This document shows positions 35,238 through 47,233 of a stretch of DNA of 64,000 nucleotides, one piece after another. Origin of the DNA: Progne subis subis (taxonomy: Eukaryota; Chordata; Aves; Passeriformes; Hirundinidae); NCBI GenBank assembly GCA_022316685.1, contig JAKJHU010000034.1, forward strand, positions 1,922,001-1,986,000, given 5' to 3'. Position 1 is the stretch's first letter; each line of letters opens with the position of its first letter. A program made the position numbers and the translations under genes. The notes beneath the pieces are model-generated. The model saw only the letters and a program-made list of their open reading frames with translations. It was not told the DNA's origin and made no database searches.

Positions 35238-35335
35238 GCAGTGCAATTTGAGACACAGAGAAGGAGGATAAGCTGACCAAGACCCACAGACAGCCCATGG
35301 CAAGGCCTAAAGTAGACCTGCTTCCAGTTTCTGCT
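35238..35335 (-). repeat. MIR-like relic, reversed
   Basis: 'tttgagacacagagaaggag' followed by 'aagacccacagacagcccat' and 'ggcaaggcctaaagtagacc' follows the reverse complement of a MIR element ('ctgaggcacagagaggttaag', 'ccaaggtcacacag', 'gcagagc...'). Degraded, but the order is right. Confidence 0.5.
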
Positions 35336-36714
35336 TGCTCTTTCAGACCTTTCTTTTCTTTGGCTCACCCACAAACTCATCCTGTGGTTTGTGAACTTTA
35401 ACAAGCCTTTCAATAAAGCTTGTCTGGGTTTTGGATTGGTAAAAAAATTTGAAACCAAGGTAAGGCTTTGGATTGGTGTGTGCTGTGAAAATTTCACATG
35501 GCTGTTTTTCACTCAACTTGTTCAGCCATAATAGCAAGGCACAGTGGGCCGGAAAACTACGTCTTACTGAACAGCCCAGTTTATATGAAGAGGGTGGTGA
35601 GAGTGGTGGGTATGGAAAATAGGTGTTCAAGAGTTTATGGAAGTTACCACTTCCTCTGGGAATACATATTCCTTGCAAAATCTATTCCTCTTCCCAGCCA
35701 TACATACCTTTGTTTTTACTGCAAGGGTCCTGTGTACCCAATAACTTGGCACTGTGTATTTGTTAACAGGCTCTTCATGCACAGTTTGAATTACTCATAA
35801 AGTCCTGCTTTTTGCAACCTATATGGAGAAACACGGAGTAACTAGGTTAACTGAATTCAAAGGAAGGCAATTTTAAATATTTCATAAAATGTTAAACAAG
35901 GATAAAGGGCTCAAACAATAGTGGTTTTAATATGTCTCTGCTACTTACATTCTTGAAACCAGTTTGCAAGTCAGTTGTGAAAATGTCTGAGACATGTTTG
36001 CTACTTGCATAGAGACAACCATCCTGTTAATTTTCATCCCAAATGTCGAGATATATTGCACAGGCTGTCCAAAGTCTTGTTCAGCACAGTAGTCCTTATT
36101 CATTCCCTTGGGGCTTTTTACTGCTACCACTAAAATCTATGGATTATTTGATTAGAGGGAGCAGGGTTAAGACTCATACATGAGACCAGGACATATGCTG
36201 CTGTTCTGGAGGAACCACAGGTTCATAGACCATTTGTGCTGTGTTTTAAGAAACAAAACCCTGTGTCAAATTGCTATTTAAAATTTTATTGGGACTACCC
36301 AAGCTGTGCCAAATTGGAAGGTAAGTCATCTGCCTCAGTCATATAGTTGCTGAAGTTTCCATTTTCTCAGTGCAGTGAAGGTGGTTGGCAGACATCCGCT
36401 TTCAGACGTAATTGTGCTGACCAAAGAATCCACCATCTCTCCCTGCTTCACACTTCCCCTATCTGTTTAGATGCCACAGTTCTACCAGTGGAAGGACCTG
36501 CTGGAAAGTTTAGGCAACCCACTGCAGACAACAGTTGCTGGGAGGGCCCAATCAATTTCCAGCAGCCATCTGACTTGAAAGCGACTCTTTGAATCCCACT
36601 GCTGTTCTCCTTTGCCTGGCTACTTTGGTTGGTCTTATAAAAAACAAAAGCAGATACTACACTTCACCCTATAGAGCATTGCTTATCTTATTCATGGCTG
36701 CAGCAGTATTATAT

Positions 36715-36785
36715 ACAGGTAGGTAGGTGAGTGGGCAGGTAAGAAGAAAGATAGATAAATAGATAGATACATATATACATACTTT
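36715..36785. repeat. Degenerate (GGTA)/(GATA) microsatellite
   Basis: Short runs of GGTA, GGTG and AGAT/AGATA units pass into ATATACATAC. Imperfect, so probably an old array. Confidence 0.85.
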
Positions 36786-38696
36786 TTTGTTGTTCTTTAA
36801 AAATACAGACATAAAACAAAAGGTACTGCACCCTTACACAAGCAATCCTAGTTCCTCACACTGTCAACTTTTCTCTTGATCTGCATCTAAACATCCCAGA
36901 AGAGGTTGGGACACACACACACACTCTTCTGTCCAAGGAAGCTTGTCCATTTTCTCTATCTCTGTCTTTCAATTTACTGAATGATTAATTTTCCATTGTT
37001 TCTCCAGAATACAGCAAAGGCAATAAGAAGAAATGTTTTACTGTTACAGGGAGTCAAAATAATCACTGGAGATGTGTTTATGTGTGCTGTGATGATTCTG
37101 GCATGAAAACCATTGACCTGGCCACCCCTTTTGTCCTGTTTTCATTCTTCCTGACATCTGTAATGCATGGTTAGCACATTCTATTTCACATTTCTTGCTC
37201 CCTTGTTTTATCTCCTTCCTTGTATGAACATAGTAGTTATGAAAACACATTCACCACCCATACCCAGGTTTGCTGATAATTTTACTCCTTTTAGATCTTT
37301 CTTTGATGGGCATCTTCCAGGTAACTGAATGGCATCTTCCAGGTAACTTCCGGTAAACTGAATATTGTGCTGCATAAAATGAAAACCACAATCAACAGTG
37401 GAGGGAGATTCCATCAGCCCAGCAGGTCAGATTTTTTAAGTCTTACCAAGTTTCTGACTCCAGAGCCATATTTTTATTTTCTCAGGATTTCTGTTACACT
37501 GGTTACAGATCAGTTTGACTCTGAATATTCTGTCACTGCACAATTCCCACTTTTGATAGTGAAAAGACATCTGGGAAAAAAACAAACATTTTCTGTAAAA
37601 GGATAAATTAATGCTAAATTATTACAAGCCTTGTTCAAAAATGGTAGCATTAACCACAATAAATTTTAAGTGGGTTTCTTTTCTTCTTACAAGAAAAAAA
37701 TAAAGGTCACACATAAATTGACCTACTACACACACCAGATTATGTCTCCAATTTTGTTTGAATTACGATTTTAATGTGATTTTTGTGATTCATAATACCA
37801 GAGCTGACTACGATGGACAAGGACATAGAAGGTTGTCTAAATCCTTATAAGTGTGCTGAAAGTTTCTTTTGTCTAACACACAAGCTTTCTGATTAGATAA
37901 AGACCTAAAAAACTCCTATGGCAGAGAAGATGGCAATCAAATGGGGAAATCTTCATTGTATAGAGCACCCTGGGGTTTGTTAAATATCTGTAGATCTGCT
38001 TGTTGTAAGTGACAATGTTTATTCTTGCAAGTGAATTCCAAGATAGCCTGGCTTCCTTGGGGTTTAATCTCAGCCTTTTTTTGTTTCTCTGATTAGTTGG
38101 AAACTGTAGCAGGTCACCCTGGCTCTTTGAAGAATAAAGGGTCTCATTCCAGGGTGAGGCCCCACGAATTTGTGAATGAATGAAAAGTTAATTGAGGAAA
38201 AGGGTAGAGCATACTTCAGTCATAGTCAATTTAAGCAAAGCTGATAAGTTAGTAAATAGAAACACCAGTGTATTCTTTCAAGTAGAATTTTTGCTCTTAC
38301 TGATATCTTAGGTGCTGTTTCTCTGGCCCTTTTAAAGATTGGTGCTTGTCATAGACACTTTATTATCTAATCTTCTGCCCAAGGAGAGATTCTGTAGTGT
38401 TGAGTAATTACAGCTAGATTGAGTTCTCTTGGAAAGTGCCTTTGCAAAAATAAAAGGAAAGCTCATGCACTACAAATGTGATTTTTGTACTTTATCTTCT
38501 TAAGAGGATTTTTTTTAACTAGCAAATATTGGGGGGTGGGGGAAACATTAATGACATACATCATGATTTTTTAGGAAGGTGAGTGCAACTTGAATCCCTC
38601 TCAGTTTTTGTTGTACTTGAAATATCTTTTGTAATCACTTCAGAATTGTGGCAAAATGCAAAAACGTAATATGTGGTAAAATACAAAAAGTGGCTT

Positions 38697-38746
38697 AATA
38701 AAAGTCAGCTATTCAACTTAAAAAAAAAAAAAAAAAAAAAAAAAAA
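38697..38746 (+). other. AATAAA plus A27 tract, possible retrocopy 3' end
   Basis: AATAAA at 38697-38702 is followed 17 bp later by 27 uninterrupted A residues (38720-38746). This spacing is what a polyadenylated transcript copied into DNA would show. No target-site duplication or recognisable parent gene was found upstream, so an ordinary A-run beside a chance hexamer is equally possible. Confidence 0.3.
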
Positions 38747-39024
38747 TGAAGAAGGTTTACATGCAAGCAAATGAAAGGCACTCTTTCTTCATGAGTAGAG
38801 AAGCTGAAGAAAAAGCTGTGTTTTGCTACAGGAAATCTGCTTAAGAAAAAGGTATAAATGTGAACCATGACATGAAAAAAGTACCGTGATGGTAGGCAGC
38901 AGCTTTTAAAATATCTATGGCAACATTATTTTAGGAGTCAGAGAAGCTACAGAAAACAGCTGGAGATGGAATCAGACATTTTTTTTCAATTTTAAATAAG
39001 CTTTGGACTTACTGCCCATCCATC

Positions 39025-39155
39025 TCAGAGCACCTTAACATTGCTAATGAATTTAGTCTCCTACAGTCCTCAGAGGCTGAATGCTATTAGCATTGGGTAG
39101 TTTGGGAAAATGGAACAGGAAAAGGTAAAATGATTAGCCATATGTTATGCAAGAA
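39025..39155 (-). repeat. MIR-like relic, reversed
   Basis: 'agagcaccttaacattgcta' and 'atgaatttagtctcctacag', then 'gctgaatgctattagcattg' and 'gggaaaatggaacaggaaaa' match, in order, the reverse complement of a MIR-type SINE: 'gcactt...aatgaat', 'cctcaca', 'attattatcccca' and 'ggggaaactgaggca'. It is the longest of the relics here. Confidence 0.55.
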
Positions 39156-42100
39156 GACTACAAAAGAGTTAAAAATTAAAAGATGCTCTTAAAGACAGAA
39201 GATTGGGAATGTTGCCCTGGCAAATCTGAGTGGCAAATACGCTTCAGTAAAGCCACAAGCACCAGAAGTTGGGGACTGGATAGTATTTCATAAGCTACAA
39301 CTGTGTTACAGACTAAAGTGATGTGAGTGACCTCCATCACTTCATATCTGTTCATGTCCAGTAGCTAATCTGCAACAAAATTTTATTTGGGGCTCCACTC
39401 AAGAAAAACATTACAGCCACTAATGCTTTTAAGAGGAGGCATTTGAGCATTTAAAAATCCGTAACACATGGCAGTGTTAAAGATTAAAGGTATGAGCCCG
39501 CTGCTTATCTGTAGACAATAGCTAAATGACAAGCAACCTAATTGAATTAATGTATATTCATACAATAGCCCTTGCAATGTGATATAAAGATGCTTTCAGT
39601 GGTGAAATTGTTTTCTGGGACAAGAAAACAGGCCTGAGGTCCCAAGCCTAGTTAGGCAGCAGTTCAAGAAATGCAAAGCTCAGGAGAGGGAAGGAAGAAC
39701 CAGTGGCTTCGTGTCTGCTCGGCTCCATCCTACATCTAAGGTACTGAGTCTCCAACTGCACCTTACCACAAAGATAAATTACTAAAGACCTTCAATATAC
39801 CCTATTTACCAAGTTAACCATTTAAATTTTGTGCTTAAAGAATGCTGGGCACAGAAGACACTGTCTGCTCCATCAAGGAGTTTACAATCCAGCTATTTTG
39901 CTGTCCCGTAGCCCAGCTGAAATAGGTATTTGTCTTACAAAAACAGAAACAAGAGTTGCACTCTTTCTGCTGATACCAAGACATCATTATCAGCAAAATA
40001 AACAACAACTGATTAAATAAGCAGTTAAAGTTGTAGTTAGAGAAGCAACTTCTAGCAGCCTTAGGTCTTGTTCAGTTCCAGTAATCATGGTCAATCCCAT
40101 GGAAAGCCACAGCTAACTAGCGGTGATTTTAATCATTTTCACCATGTGGATACAAAGTACAAAGGTTTGTTTAAAAATATGCCAGTTAAAACAAGAGTGA
40201 GCCAACTTCAAAAGTTTCAAAACTGCATACGTGGGTCCAGAGAGGGGGGGGAAAAAAAAAAAAAGCAAGCACCCAAGAGTTGTACACCCAAGTTGTACAC
40301 TTTAGTGCTTTCTTTATAAACCCCTGACTCGAGTGCAATGGAAATCACCTCTCCACTATGATGTTTGCTGCTGCTTCTGCTCCGAGGAAGCAATGGCTTC
40401 CCTGGGGACCTCACACAGCCTGTCAGCCCAGTGGGGAGCTGCCAGAGGTCAGCAGAGCATCCTGTAACCCTGGGGAGGCTGCTCTGCCCTTGTGCTGACT
40501 CCAGAAACAAAAGGAGGTCTTCCCTTCACCTGAGATTGGTTACTAAGCTAGGGCACCAATGTTATGGTTAACACAGTAGAGGTTAGATCATTTACCTAAG
40601 GCTGAGACACTTAGGTTTAATCCCTTCCTTACTGCGACAGGATTTATGACCATCTCCTGCCATCCAACCTCCAGCCTAGTCAGGATCAGGAGCCACCGGG
40701 GAAAGACTTTGGCTTCCCCACTGTGGGGTGGGCAGAGCCCTGGTTACTAAATGGGACCAGCTGTTGCGGTAATGAGCCCATGAGACTTTTATACCTGTTA
40801 TACTTACCCCTTCCTCTGCTGTTTTGGTTTTGGAGACCAGGTCAGTGGGAATGTGGTACATGTGTGCCAGCTGGGCAGAGCCCTCCTGAAAAGCAGCTGG
40901 TTAAATTTACCTTTTCACTGTGTGGCTGGGACCCTGCATGCCTCCCCAGAGGTCAGTGTGCAGGGACAGCCCCACAGTTGGGACCAGGCTCAGGGTGAGC
41001 AGCCTGGAGTAGTGGCCCAGCTGCCTCCCCTTCCCCTACCCCCTCTTTGGCCCCCAATGACTCAAAAGGAGAAACTCAGGAAACACAGATTCTGGGAATG
41101 GAAAAAAGGCACATGGAGGGAAGATGCTTTGCTGTGTCTGACACTGCCTTTTGCTTGCCTTTGGAAAAGAAAGAATCTTTGGAGCTTTTTAAAATTCCTC
41201 ATTGTCTTTCTCCTTTTAAAGGTTTAAGTCATATTTCCATAGCTTCTCTGCTATCCATCCCACTGGTGTGCTTTTTATCTATATCTGGAGAAGGTGTATT
41301 TTATTTATTATATCTTAAGACACTCAACTTTTAATTTACATGAACTCATTTCCATCCAGTATTGTTTCCCTTCTAAACTGCCTTACTCCACCCCATCCCC
41401 CAGCACCACATTCTCTCCTATGACAAATACCCACTGTGGCAAGGAGTGATGCTTATCCTGGGTCAAAACCAGCTCCCTTCCACTCTCCCCTTTGCTCCCC
41501 TCCTCTCTTGACAGGGCTAAGGCAAGTAGGAACAGGAAGCAAGGCAGTGGGGGCAAGGGACATGCAAGGAAAGGACAGCTCAAGCCCTGGTGCATAATTG
41601 AGACCCCACAAAGCATCCAGCGCAATATAAACTTTGACCTTTTCTCTTTCTCTGCTGTGCTACTCAACAGGCACTTACCAAACCCAGGCTGGTGAAATAA
41701 CAGCATTTTTTAGTGTGCATTTTGTTTTGTTTTGTTTTTGCTAATGATTAAACTATGCCAGAGGAAAAGTCAATCTTTTAGATCTTTCATAAAGCCAGCA
41801 AATACGTCCATGTTACAAGTTTATCTGTGTGAAAAATATTTAGAGGGTTCTATTTAAAACTAAACAAAACTAAATAAAACTAAAATAAAAATTGGTGACC
41901 AAGTCTCCTTCCACCCTCAAAAATAATAAACTATGCCTTCCATTAACTCTTCTTTAAAAGTTTTCTTTTTCTTAGGAATAGAAATCTGTAATTGTCCCTG
42001 TGGAATACACTTTTAACAATAGCTACCACTTTGGGTTTTGTTTTTAATTACAGATTCAGTACTCAAAAATATATAGTTTAAATTAGTAGAGTTGTTTAAT

Positions 42101-44169
42101 TTTTTAATTCATTTTCTTTTTTTAGGTCTTTTAAAAGTCAATGGGATACTCTTTTTTATGTCTCTCAGTCAGTTAAGGAAAACAAATGCCATTCCTACTT
42201 GATATTCTTTAAACTTCAGTGGTTTTGTTATTTTAACTTCTCTTAAATGTAAAGAATTTTTCAAAATGACAATTCTCCTATTAATAAACTTAATTAAGAT
42301 GTACATTTAAATGAAAGAGATAATTAATTCACACCATTCAATTTACTTATTACTTGACAGTCAGGGTATATTAAATGCTCAGATGTGTGAAAAGAAAACA
42401 TGGAGAAAGAGGCACAAATAAAACAATCAGCATCAAAATATCATTTTCTGTCACCATTTTCCTATGTGCCTACAATAAAACTGTCAACTGCATGAAGTTA
42501 TTTTCTGCTTTTTATGAGCATGGATTATCATCACTTTCCAGTGAATAATTTCACTGACACTGTAAATTTTTGTTTGTGCTTTTTTTTCTTTTTAATTTTA
42601 GAAGTCATGGTAGTTATAACTGTTTCTATATTTAAACATCCCCCTCATCCACACCCCTGAATGGCTGCCTGGACAATCAGTAACTTTTTCCAGTTAATTC
42701 TTTATAACAAGTCAGTGTTTCCTTTGTTTGAAAGGTGATTTCTAGAACCATTTGCTTACAAACAAGAATAACACCCATTTGAAAATTTATTATTGTAAGT
42801 TTCTTTACAAAAAAATCTAAGGCATTTTGGATTTTAAATGGAATGTTGTTTGTTTTAAGACAAACAAATCATTTTTATGGAAAGTGTCATTATTATCAAA
42901 CCACTCTTTCCTTGTTTAAGCAGCTGTATTCATTGGGATGAAAACACTCTCTGCTGAAGCCAGGCAGCGCTGTCCTTCTGCTGTCTGTTCAAATAATTCC
43001 TACATCTACTACCACCAAATGTAAGACACAGAGAAACAGAAGCTGTTTCTCCTCGTGGCTCAGGCCCCCCTCTGTGCTGCACAGAGGCACCTTCAATGAT
43101 GCCGGTAGGCACAGTGCTGCATGCCCGGCTCCCACTTACCCACCAGGTGCTCACAGGTCTCTACATCACTTTTCTCCCTGGCTCCCCAAAGAAAATTAAT
43201 AGCTTTCCAGAGGCTGGACCTGTGTCTCTGCTAAACACTCTCAACTCTCAACCTTACCAGACTTGCAGATGAGGGAAGCAAGCCCCAAGAACTGAAAAAA
43301 GGCAAGGGCAAAGCATCACTATTTGGCCAAAACATCATGAAGAACCAGAAACTGTCGCTGTGGTGTTTTGTAGGTTGCTTTGTTTTGGACAGAGAAAGAG
43401 AGAGAGTTATATGTGTGTACACACACACCCCTCCCGCCCCACCCCTCGGGAAAGTAATGGTGTGTGATAAGAAATCTGAGCTTCTGGATATCACCTCCAA
43501 AGGCAATCAGATAACCCCTCCCTGGCTGACTTTTCAGTGAAAGGCAGGTCAGATTACTGGAAAGTGTGGTCTTGGTAATAGCCTAAACATCTACGTAAAG
43601 CCTCCTTTATGAAGCTGTTCTTAGGAAGTTGTGAGAAGTAGCTAAGCTGAAGAGCCTTTGAGGTACAGGCTGCCTTTGGCAGTGTGAACACAGCTGATCT
43701 GTACTTGATTGCATGACTGGCTAGGAAAGTTTGACTGCAAAGGCTCAGTGTGACTGTCGAGAAAAAAAAAAAAACAAAAAAACACATGAGTAAAGTACAA
43801 AGGCTATTTTGGGTATAACAGCTAGTCATTCTGAACTCTAAGGAAATACATACACACAAATCACAAAATATTACATATATGCAGATGCTATGATAGCTCA
43901 TAGCCTCTCATAATTTCCATTTATATGTTTCAAGAATTTCATAATTCACCCATACACTTTTGCTTTGCGGTAAAACCAGACACAGAACATACTTTAAAAA
44001 ATGGGAAGAGTTGAAAAAGCCTAATACTCAAACCAAGTAATTTGATGCAAAGATGGTATTTTATTAGCAAAAATTCTAGCAAAAAGTGGCCGTTAGTAAA
44101 ATAACACAATTGTTTTCTACATCAGGTCCTGCATTTAGGTCATAACAATCCCATACTACAGACTTAGGG

Positions 44170-44762
44170 AAGAGTGGCTTGAGAACTGTTTAGCTGAAAG
44201 GAACTTGAGCGTGCTGGTTCACAGCTGTCTGGATATGAGCCAACAGTGTGCCCTGGTGGTACATAGCACCTTGGCCTGTATCAAGAATAGTGTGGTCAGC
44301 AGGATGAGGGCAGTTAGTGTCCCCCTGCACTCAACACTGGTGAGTCTGCACCTTGAGTGCTGTGTGCAGTTTTGGGTGCTTCACAAGAACATTGATGTGC
44401 AGGAGCATGTCCAGAGCTGGTGAAGAGTCTAGACAGTGAGTCATATAAGGAGTGGCTGAGGGAGCTGGGGGAAGCCTGGAGAAAAGGAGGCTCAGGGGAA
44501 ACCTCTTTGCCCTCTATAATTACCTGACAAGAGGTGGTAGCAAGGTGGGAATTGGTCTCTTCTGCTATGTCTCAAGTGAAAGAATGAGAGGAAATGGCCT
44601 TAAGCTGAGACTGGGGAGGTTCAAATTAAATATTAGAAAACAAAATTTCACTGAAAGAGTAGTCAGGCATTGGAATAAGTTGTCCAAGGAGGTGGTGGAG
44701 GCACTGTCTCTGGAAGTGTTCAAAAGGCATCTGGATGTGGCACTCATGTGTGAGGGGTTAGG
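44170..44762 (+). mobile_element. CR1 LINE, RT C-terminal part
   Basis: In shifting frames this encodes the end of CR1 ORF2: SQQCALVVHSTLACIKNSVV near 44236, LHLECCVQFW near 44350 and [20 protein letters not shown] near 44480. [20 protein letters not shown] follows near 44590, then the [20 protein letters not shown] end. One interruption near 44420 breaks the frame. The copy is split at 44762 by the LTR at 44763 and ends at 45752. It is 5'-truncated and non-functional. Confidence 0.95.
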
Positions 44763-44938
44763 TGTCTTGGTTTAGAAAGCCAGGGAAAGCTGGAGCTTCC
44801 CTTGGAATGGAAAATGTAAAGCCCCTTCCCTCCAAATTATTATAATTTTGCATTTAGGGGCTTTTAGGTAAAGACATGGGAATAGGAATAACAGCTCTTT
44901 ACTAGGAATATTAAAAATACAAACGTAGTAGTATAAAG

Positions 44939-45003
44939 AAAAGAAAAGAAAAGAAAAGAAAAGAAAAGAAAAGAAAAGAAAAGAAAAGAAAAGAAAAGAA
45001 AAG
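44939..45003. repeat. (AAAAG)13 microsatellite inside LTR
   Basis: 13 perfect copies (65 bp), followed by CCAA/CAAAC and C-rich sequence and then a run of 17 A. The array lies in the A-rich part of the LTR. Confidence 0.97.
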
Positions 45004-45390
45004 AAACCAACCAAACAAACCCCAAACCCCACCCCACCCCCAGCCCCCCCCCCAAAAAAAAAAAAAAAAATTTCTAGAAACACTGAAAACACGGACAGAA
45101 TCTGAATATAACCTCACACCCTATAGGTCAGGGTGTTGGAAGAAGACCAGATAAGTCCTCCAGGAATAACAGATGTGTTCTGTTAAGTAGTAGAGATGAT
45201 CCTGTAGAAGGGTTCAGTGGTGGCGAGATGGGTCCAGTCTTGCCCTGGGAAATTTAGTGGAAAAACCGAGTGCCCTGGTGTTTCTGACTCCCAGTTTTTA
45301 TCTAGGTAGAAATGCTTGGCTCCTCACACTGGGTGGAACATCTCACAATGGGGTGACATAATTTTATCAGTCATGTGGTGAGCCTTAATG

Positions 45391-45615
45391 GCCCATTAAC
45401 AGCAGATATCCCCCAGGAGAGAGGATGGGTTGTGGAAGAGATAAGGAACATTGCTCCACCTGGTTTTAACAGCTGGTCCATTAACAGAAGACACTCGCCC
45501 CGCCCCCCCCCCCCCCCCCCCCCGCCCCCACTCCACCACCCCTGCCCCCCAGAGTTCTTCATGGGTTATACAAGAGATAAAGAAAAAACACCTTCCCAAC
45601 CGTTTTCAACAGATG
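45391..45615. repeat. Imperfect tandem duplication with C21 run in LTR
   Basis: Two related copies share 'ggcccattaacag/ggtccattaacag', 'gatgggttgtggaagagataagga/catgggttatacaagagataaaga' and 'ccacctggttttaacagctgg/cccaaccgttttcaacagatgg' segments. The second copy has a C-rich insertion with 21 consecutive C (45503-45523). This looks like an enhancer-type duplication in U3, plus slippage. Confidence 0.75.
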
Positions 45616-45660
45616 GAAAATAGAATACATATTTTTGGTTACATATTGTAACCCAAGACG

Positions 45661-45752
45661 TTGTGGTTTAGGGGTGGTGATGGTAGTGCTCGGATGATGG
45701 TTGGTCTACATGATCTTGAAGGTCTCTTCCAATCTTGATTCTGTGATCTATA
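45661..45752 (+). mobile_element. CR1 LINE 3' end, continuation after the LTR
   Basis: 'ttgtggtttaggggtggtga', 'gatggttggtctacatgatc' and the terminal 'gattctgtgatct' are the CR1 3' UTR that completes the copy at 44170-44762. Confidence 0.93.
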
Positions 45753-45849
45753 CTTCCAGATACCATAAATACATTGCATTCTTTTGGTATTCCACCTCCC
45801 AATGGGATTTTGAAACCATTCACAAATGTTAATTATTTCACAGCTGCTG

Positions 45850-45950
45850 TCAGGTAAAGTATAAATTATTCCATTTGACACATGAGGAAACCAAAGGCCA
45901 AAGAGACTCAGCTTTGTGAAGAAACTAATGGCATAAAATGACATGAGTCT
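45850..45950 (-). repeat. MIR-like relic, reversed
   Basis: 'ccatttgacacatgaggaaa' followed by 'ccaaaggccaaagagactca' matches the reversed MIR 3' part ('ccattttacagatgaggaaactgaggc...'). Diverged; both ends are uncertain. Confidence 0.5.
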
Positions 45951-46690
45951 CAGCATCAGTAATTCTCTAACTTCTTTCTTTCAAACATCACCTCTTTCTC
46001 CAGGTACAGCTACAAGTTTCTTTGTCATTGCAGAAGCAAAAAAATAAAGACAAATTAATTTGATTTTTATTGTGATTTAGAAAGGCACTGCAATATGAAC
46101 TATATTGCCTTTGAGACAGCTGTACTCAAGGCTTTTGTCTTTGCATGATTTGCCATAAGAAAAATAGATACATTGCCACCCTGAAACATTTGAACTTTAG
46201 TCTTCAAGGTGGACAGAGTAACGTATAAGAGGTGACAAAATTGCACAGGTTGCAAAGTGTTAAGGTGGTATCTGTCCTGGGAGGAGCTTTCCCACAGTTC
46301 TAAGTGGAAACACCTTTCCACTTAGCACTGTTTGTCAGTACTGAATGACTTTAGATAAATAAATTCATTAAAATTAAGAAAATCTCAAACTCAACACAAT
46401 CTTTCCACCCCAGGTGATTTCTTTAAAGCCATTAAGACACATCTCTCTTGCTTTTTCATGCTTTTTTCTTTGCTCCCTTATCTCTATATGTGAGTAGAAA
46501 ATCATTGAACTCCAGGAGCAGGAGCTTCAGGAAAAATGTACAAGTAATGGAAAATAAACATTACTTTCACTTTTGATGGGCTTGCATTCCCAGACTGTCA
46601 CTTGTCTCTCCCACGGAGCTCCAGCTAGCCTGAGACAAGCGGCCAGGCAGAAGGAGTTTCCTCAGGGTCCTAAAAACCTGGGAGGCAGCT
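45951..46690. other. Non-coding DNA, nothing recognised
   Basis: Sequence between the old SINE-like relic and the minus-strand LTR. The last 120 bp (46570-46690) may still belong to that LTR. No gene is seen. Confidence 0.4.
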
Positions 46691-47233
46691 GAGAATCTTT
46701 CTCTTAGCATGAGAGAACGATATCCTGTCGGTGGCAAAGGAAGAGGTCTGCACATGATCTGTGGGCGAAACCAAGGCTTTATTCAGTCTTTGTTAGGTCC
46801 TGCCCCAGACCTTTGCCCTGTCTGACTGTCCGAATCAAGAAAGCAGCAAATTGCATGGTGTGGGATTATATGCAGGGGAGGAGCTAAAGGAGGGGACAAA
46901 CCAATACCCAATGAGGGATAAGGGGGGAGTGGAACAGGGTTGGAGGGACATTCAAGGAAACCAATGGGGAACATAAAGGGAAGAACCTCCTCGGCCCTTG
47001 CCCTATCATTCGATGTCTTTTACCCAAACCCTCCAGAACCTGGGTGGAACAATCGAATGACAGGGCCCGCAGGAGGGGACTGGGAGGAATGTGGGAGAAT
47101 GGGCTGGCAAAGGGGCAGGGACAAACTTCAGGATATTACATTTTCCAGGGGAACAGGGGAGTACAGAACAAACCATTAGAAAACCCAATATAAAAATGAA
47201 ATACAATATGATACCAAATAACACACAGCAACA
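46691..47233 (-). mobile_element. ERV LTR, minus strand
   Basis: On the minus strand it starts TGTTGCTGTGTGTTATTTGG at 47233. A TATA-like GCATATAATCC lies around 46863-46873 and AATAAA at 46778-46783 (TTTATT on the plus strand), in the order U3-TATA-polyA signal-U5. Long blocks match the edge LTR at 1-313, and the first bases resemble the solo LTR at 1432. The 3' border is unclear: it may end near 46691 or extend to about 46570, and no clean target duplication was found. No retroviral coding sequence is visible. The RNA polymerase II signals are inferred from motif order only. Confidence 0.78.

Larger units (their letters stand above)
33596..44169. other. Long single-copy-looking region with scattered old relics
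   Basis: About 10.5 kb without a recognised exon. Separate entries cover a palindrome, possible ERV and SINE relics, a degenerate microsatellite and an A27 tract. The part at 40340-41110 is somewhat more GC-rich, with overlapping open frames on both strands but no known domain. Confidence 0.45.
44763..45660 (+). mobile_element. ERV LTR (about 898 bp) inserted in CR1
   Basis: The element starts TGTCTTGGTTTAG and ends TAACCCAAGACG, giving short inverted termini (TGTCTTGG against CCAAGAC) with the last base of a CA end changed to G. CR1 sequence resumes at 45661. The flanks TTAGG (44758-44762) and TTGTG (45661-45665) do not form a clean duplication. The start, and blocks such as 'ttattataattttgcattta' and 'gggaataggaataacagctc', match from memory an LTR family frequent in songbird and other Neoaves genomes. 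It holds an (AAAAG)13 array, a C21 run and an internal imperfect duplication (45391-45480 against 45475-45615). No AATAAA is evident, and transcript orientation is inferred only from the TG end. Confidence 0.85.

Noticed and set aside
44452..44775. Host gene with a reverse-transcriptase-like protein
   Set aside because: This is the C-terminal remnant of a CR1 ORF2, 5'-truncated and followed by the CR1 3' UTR.
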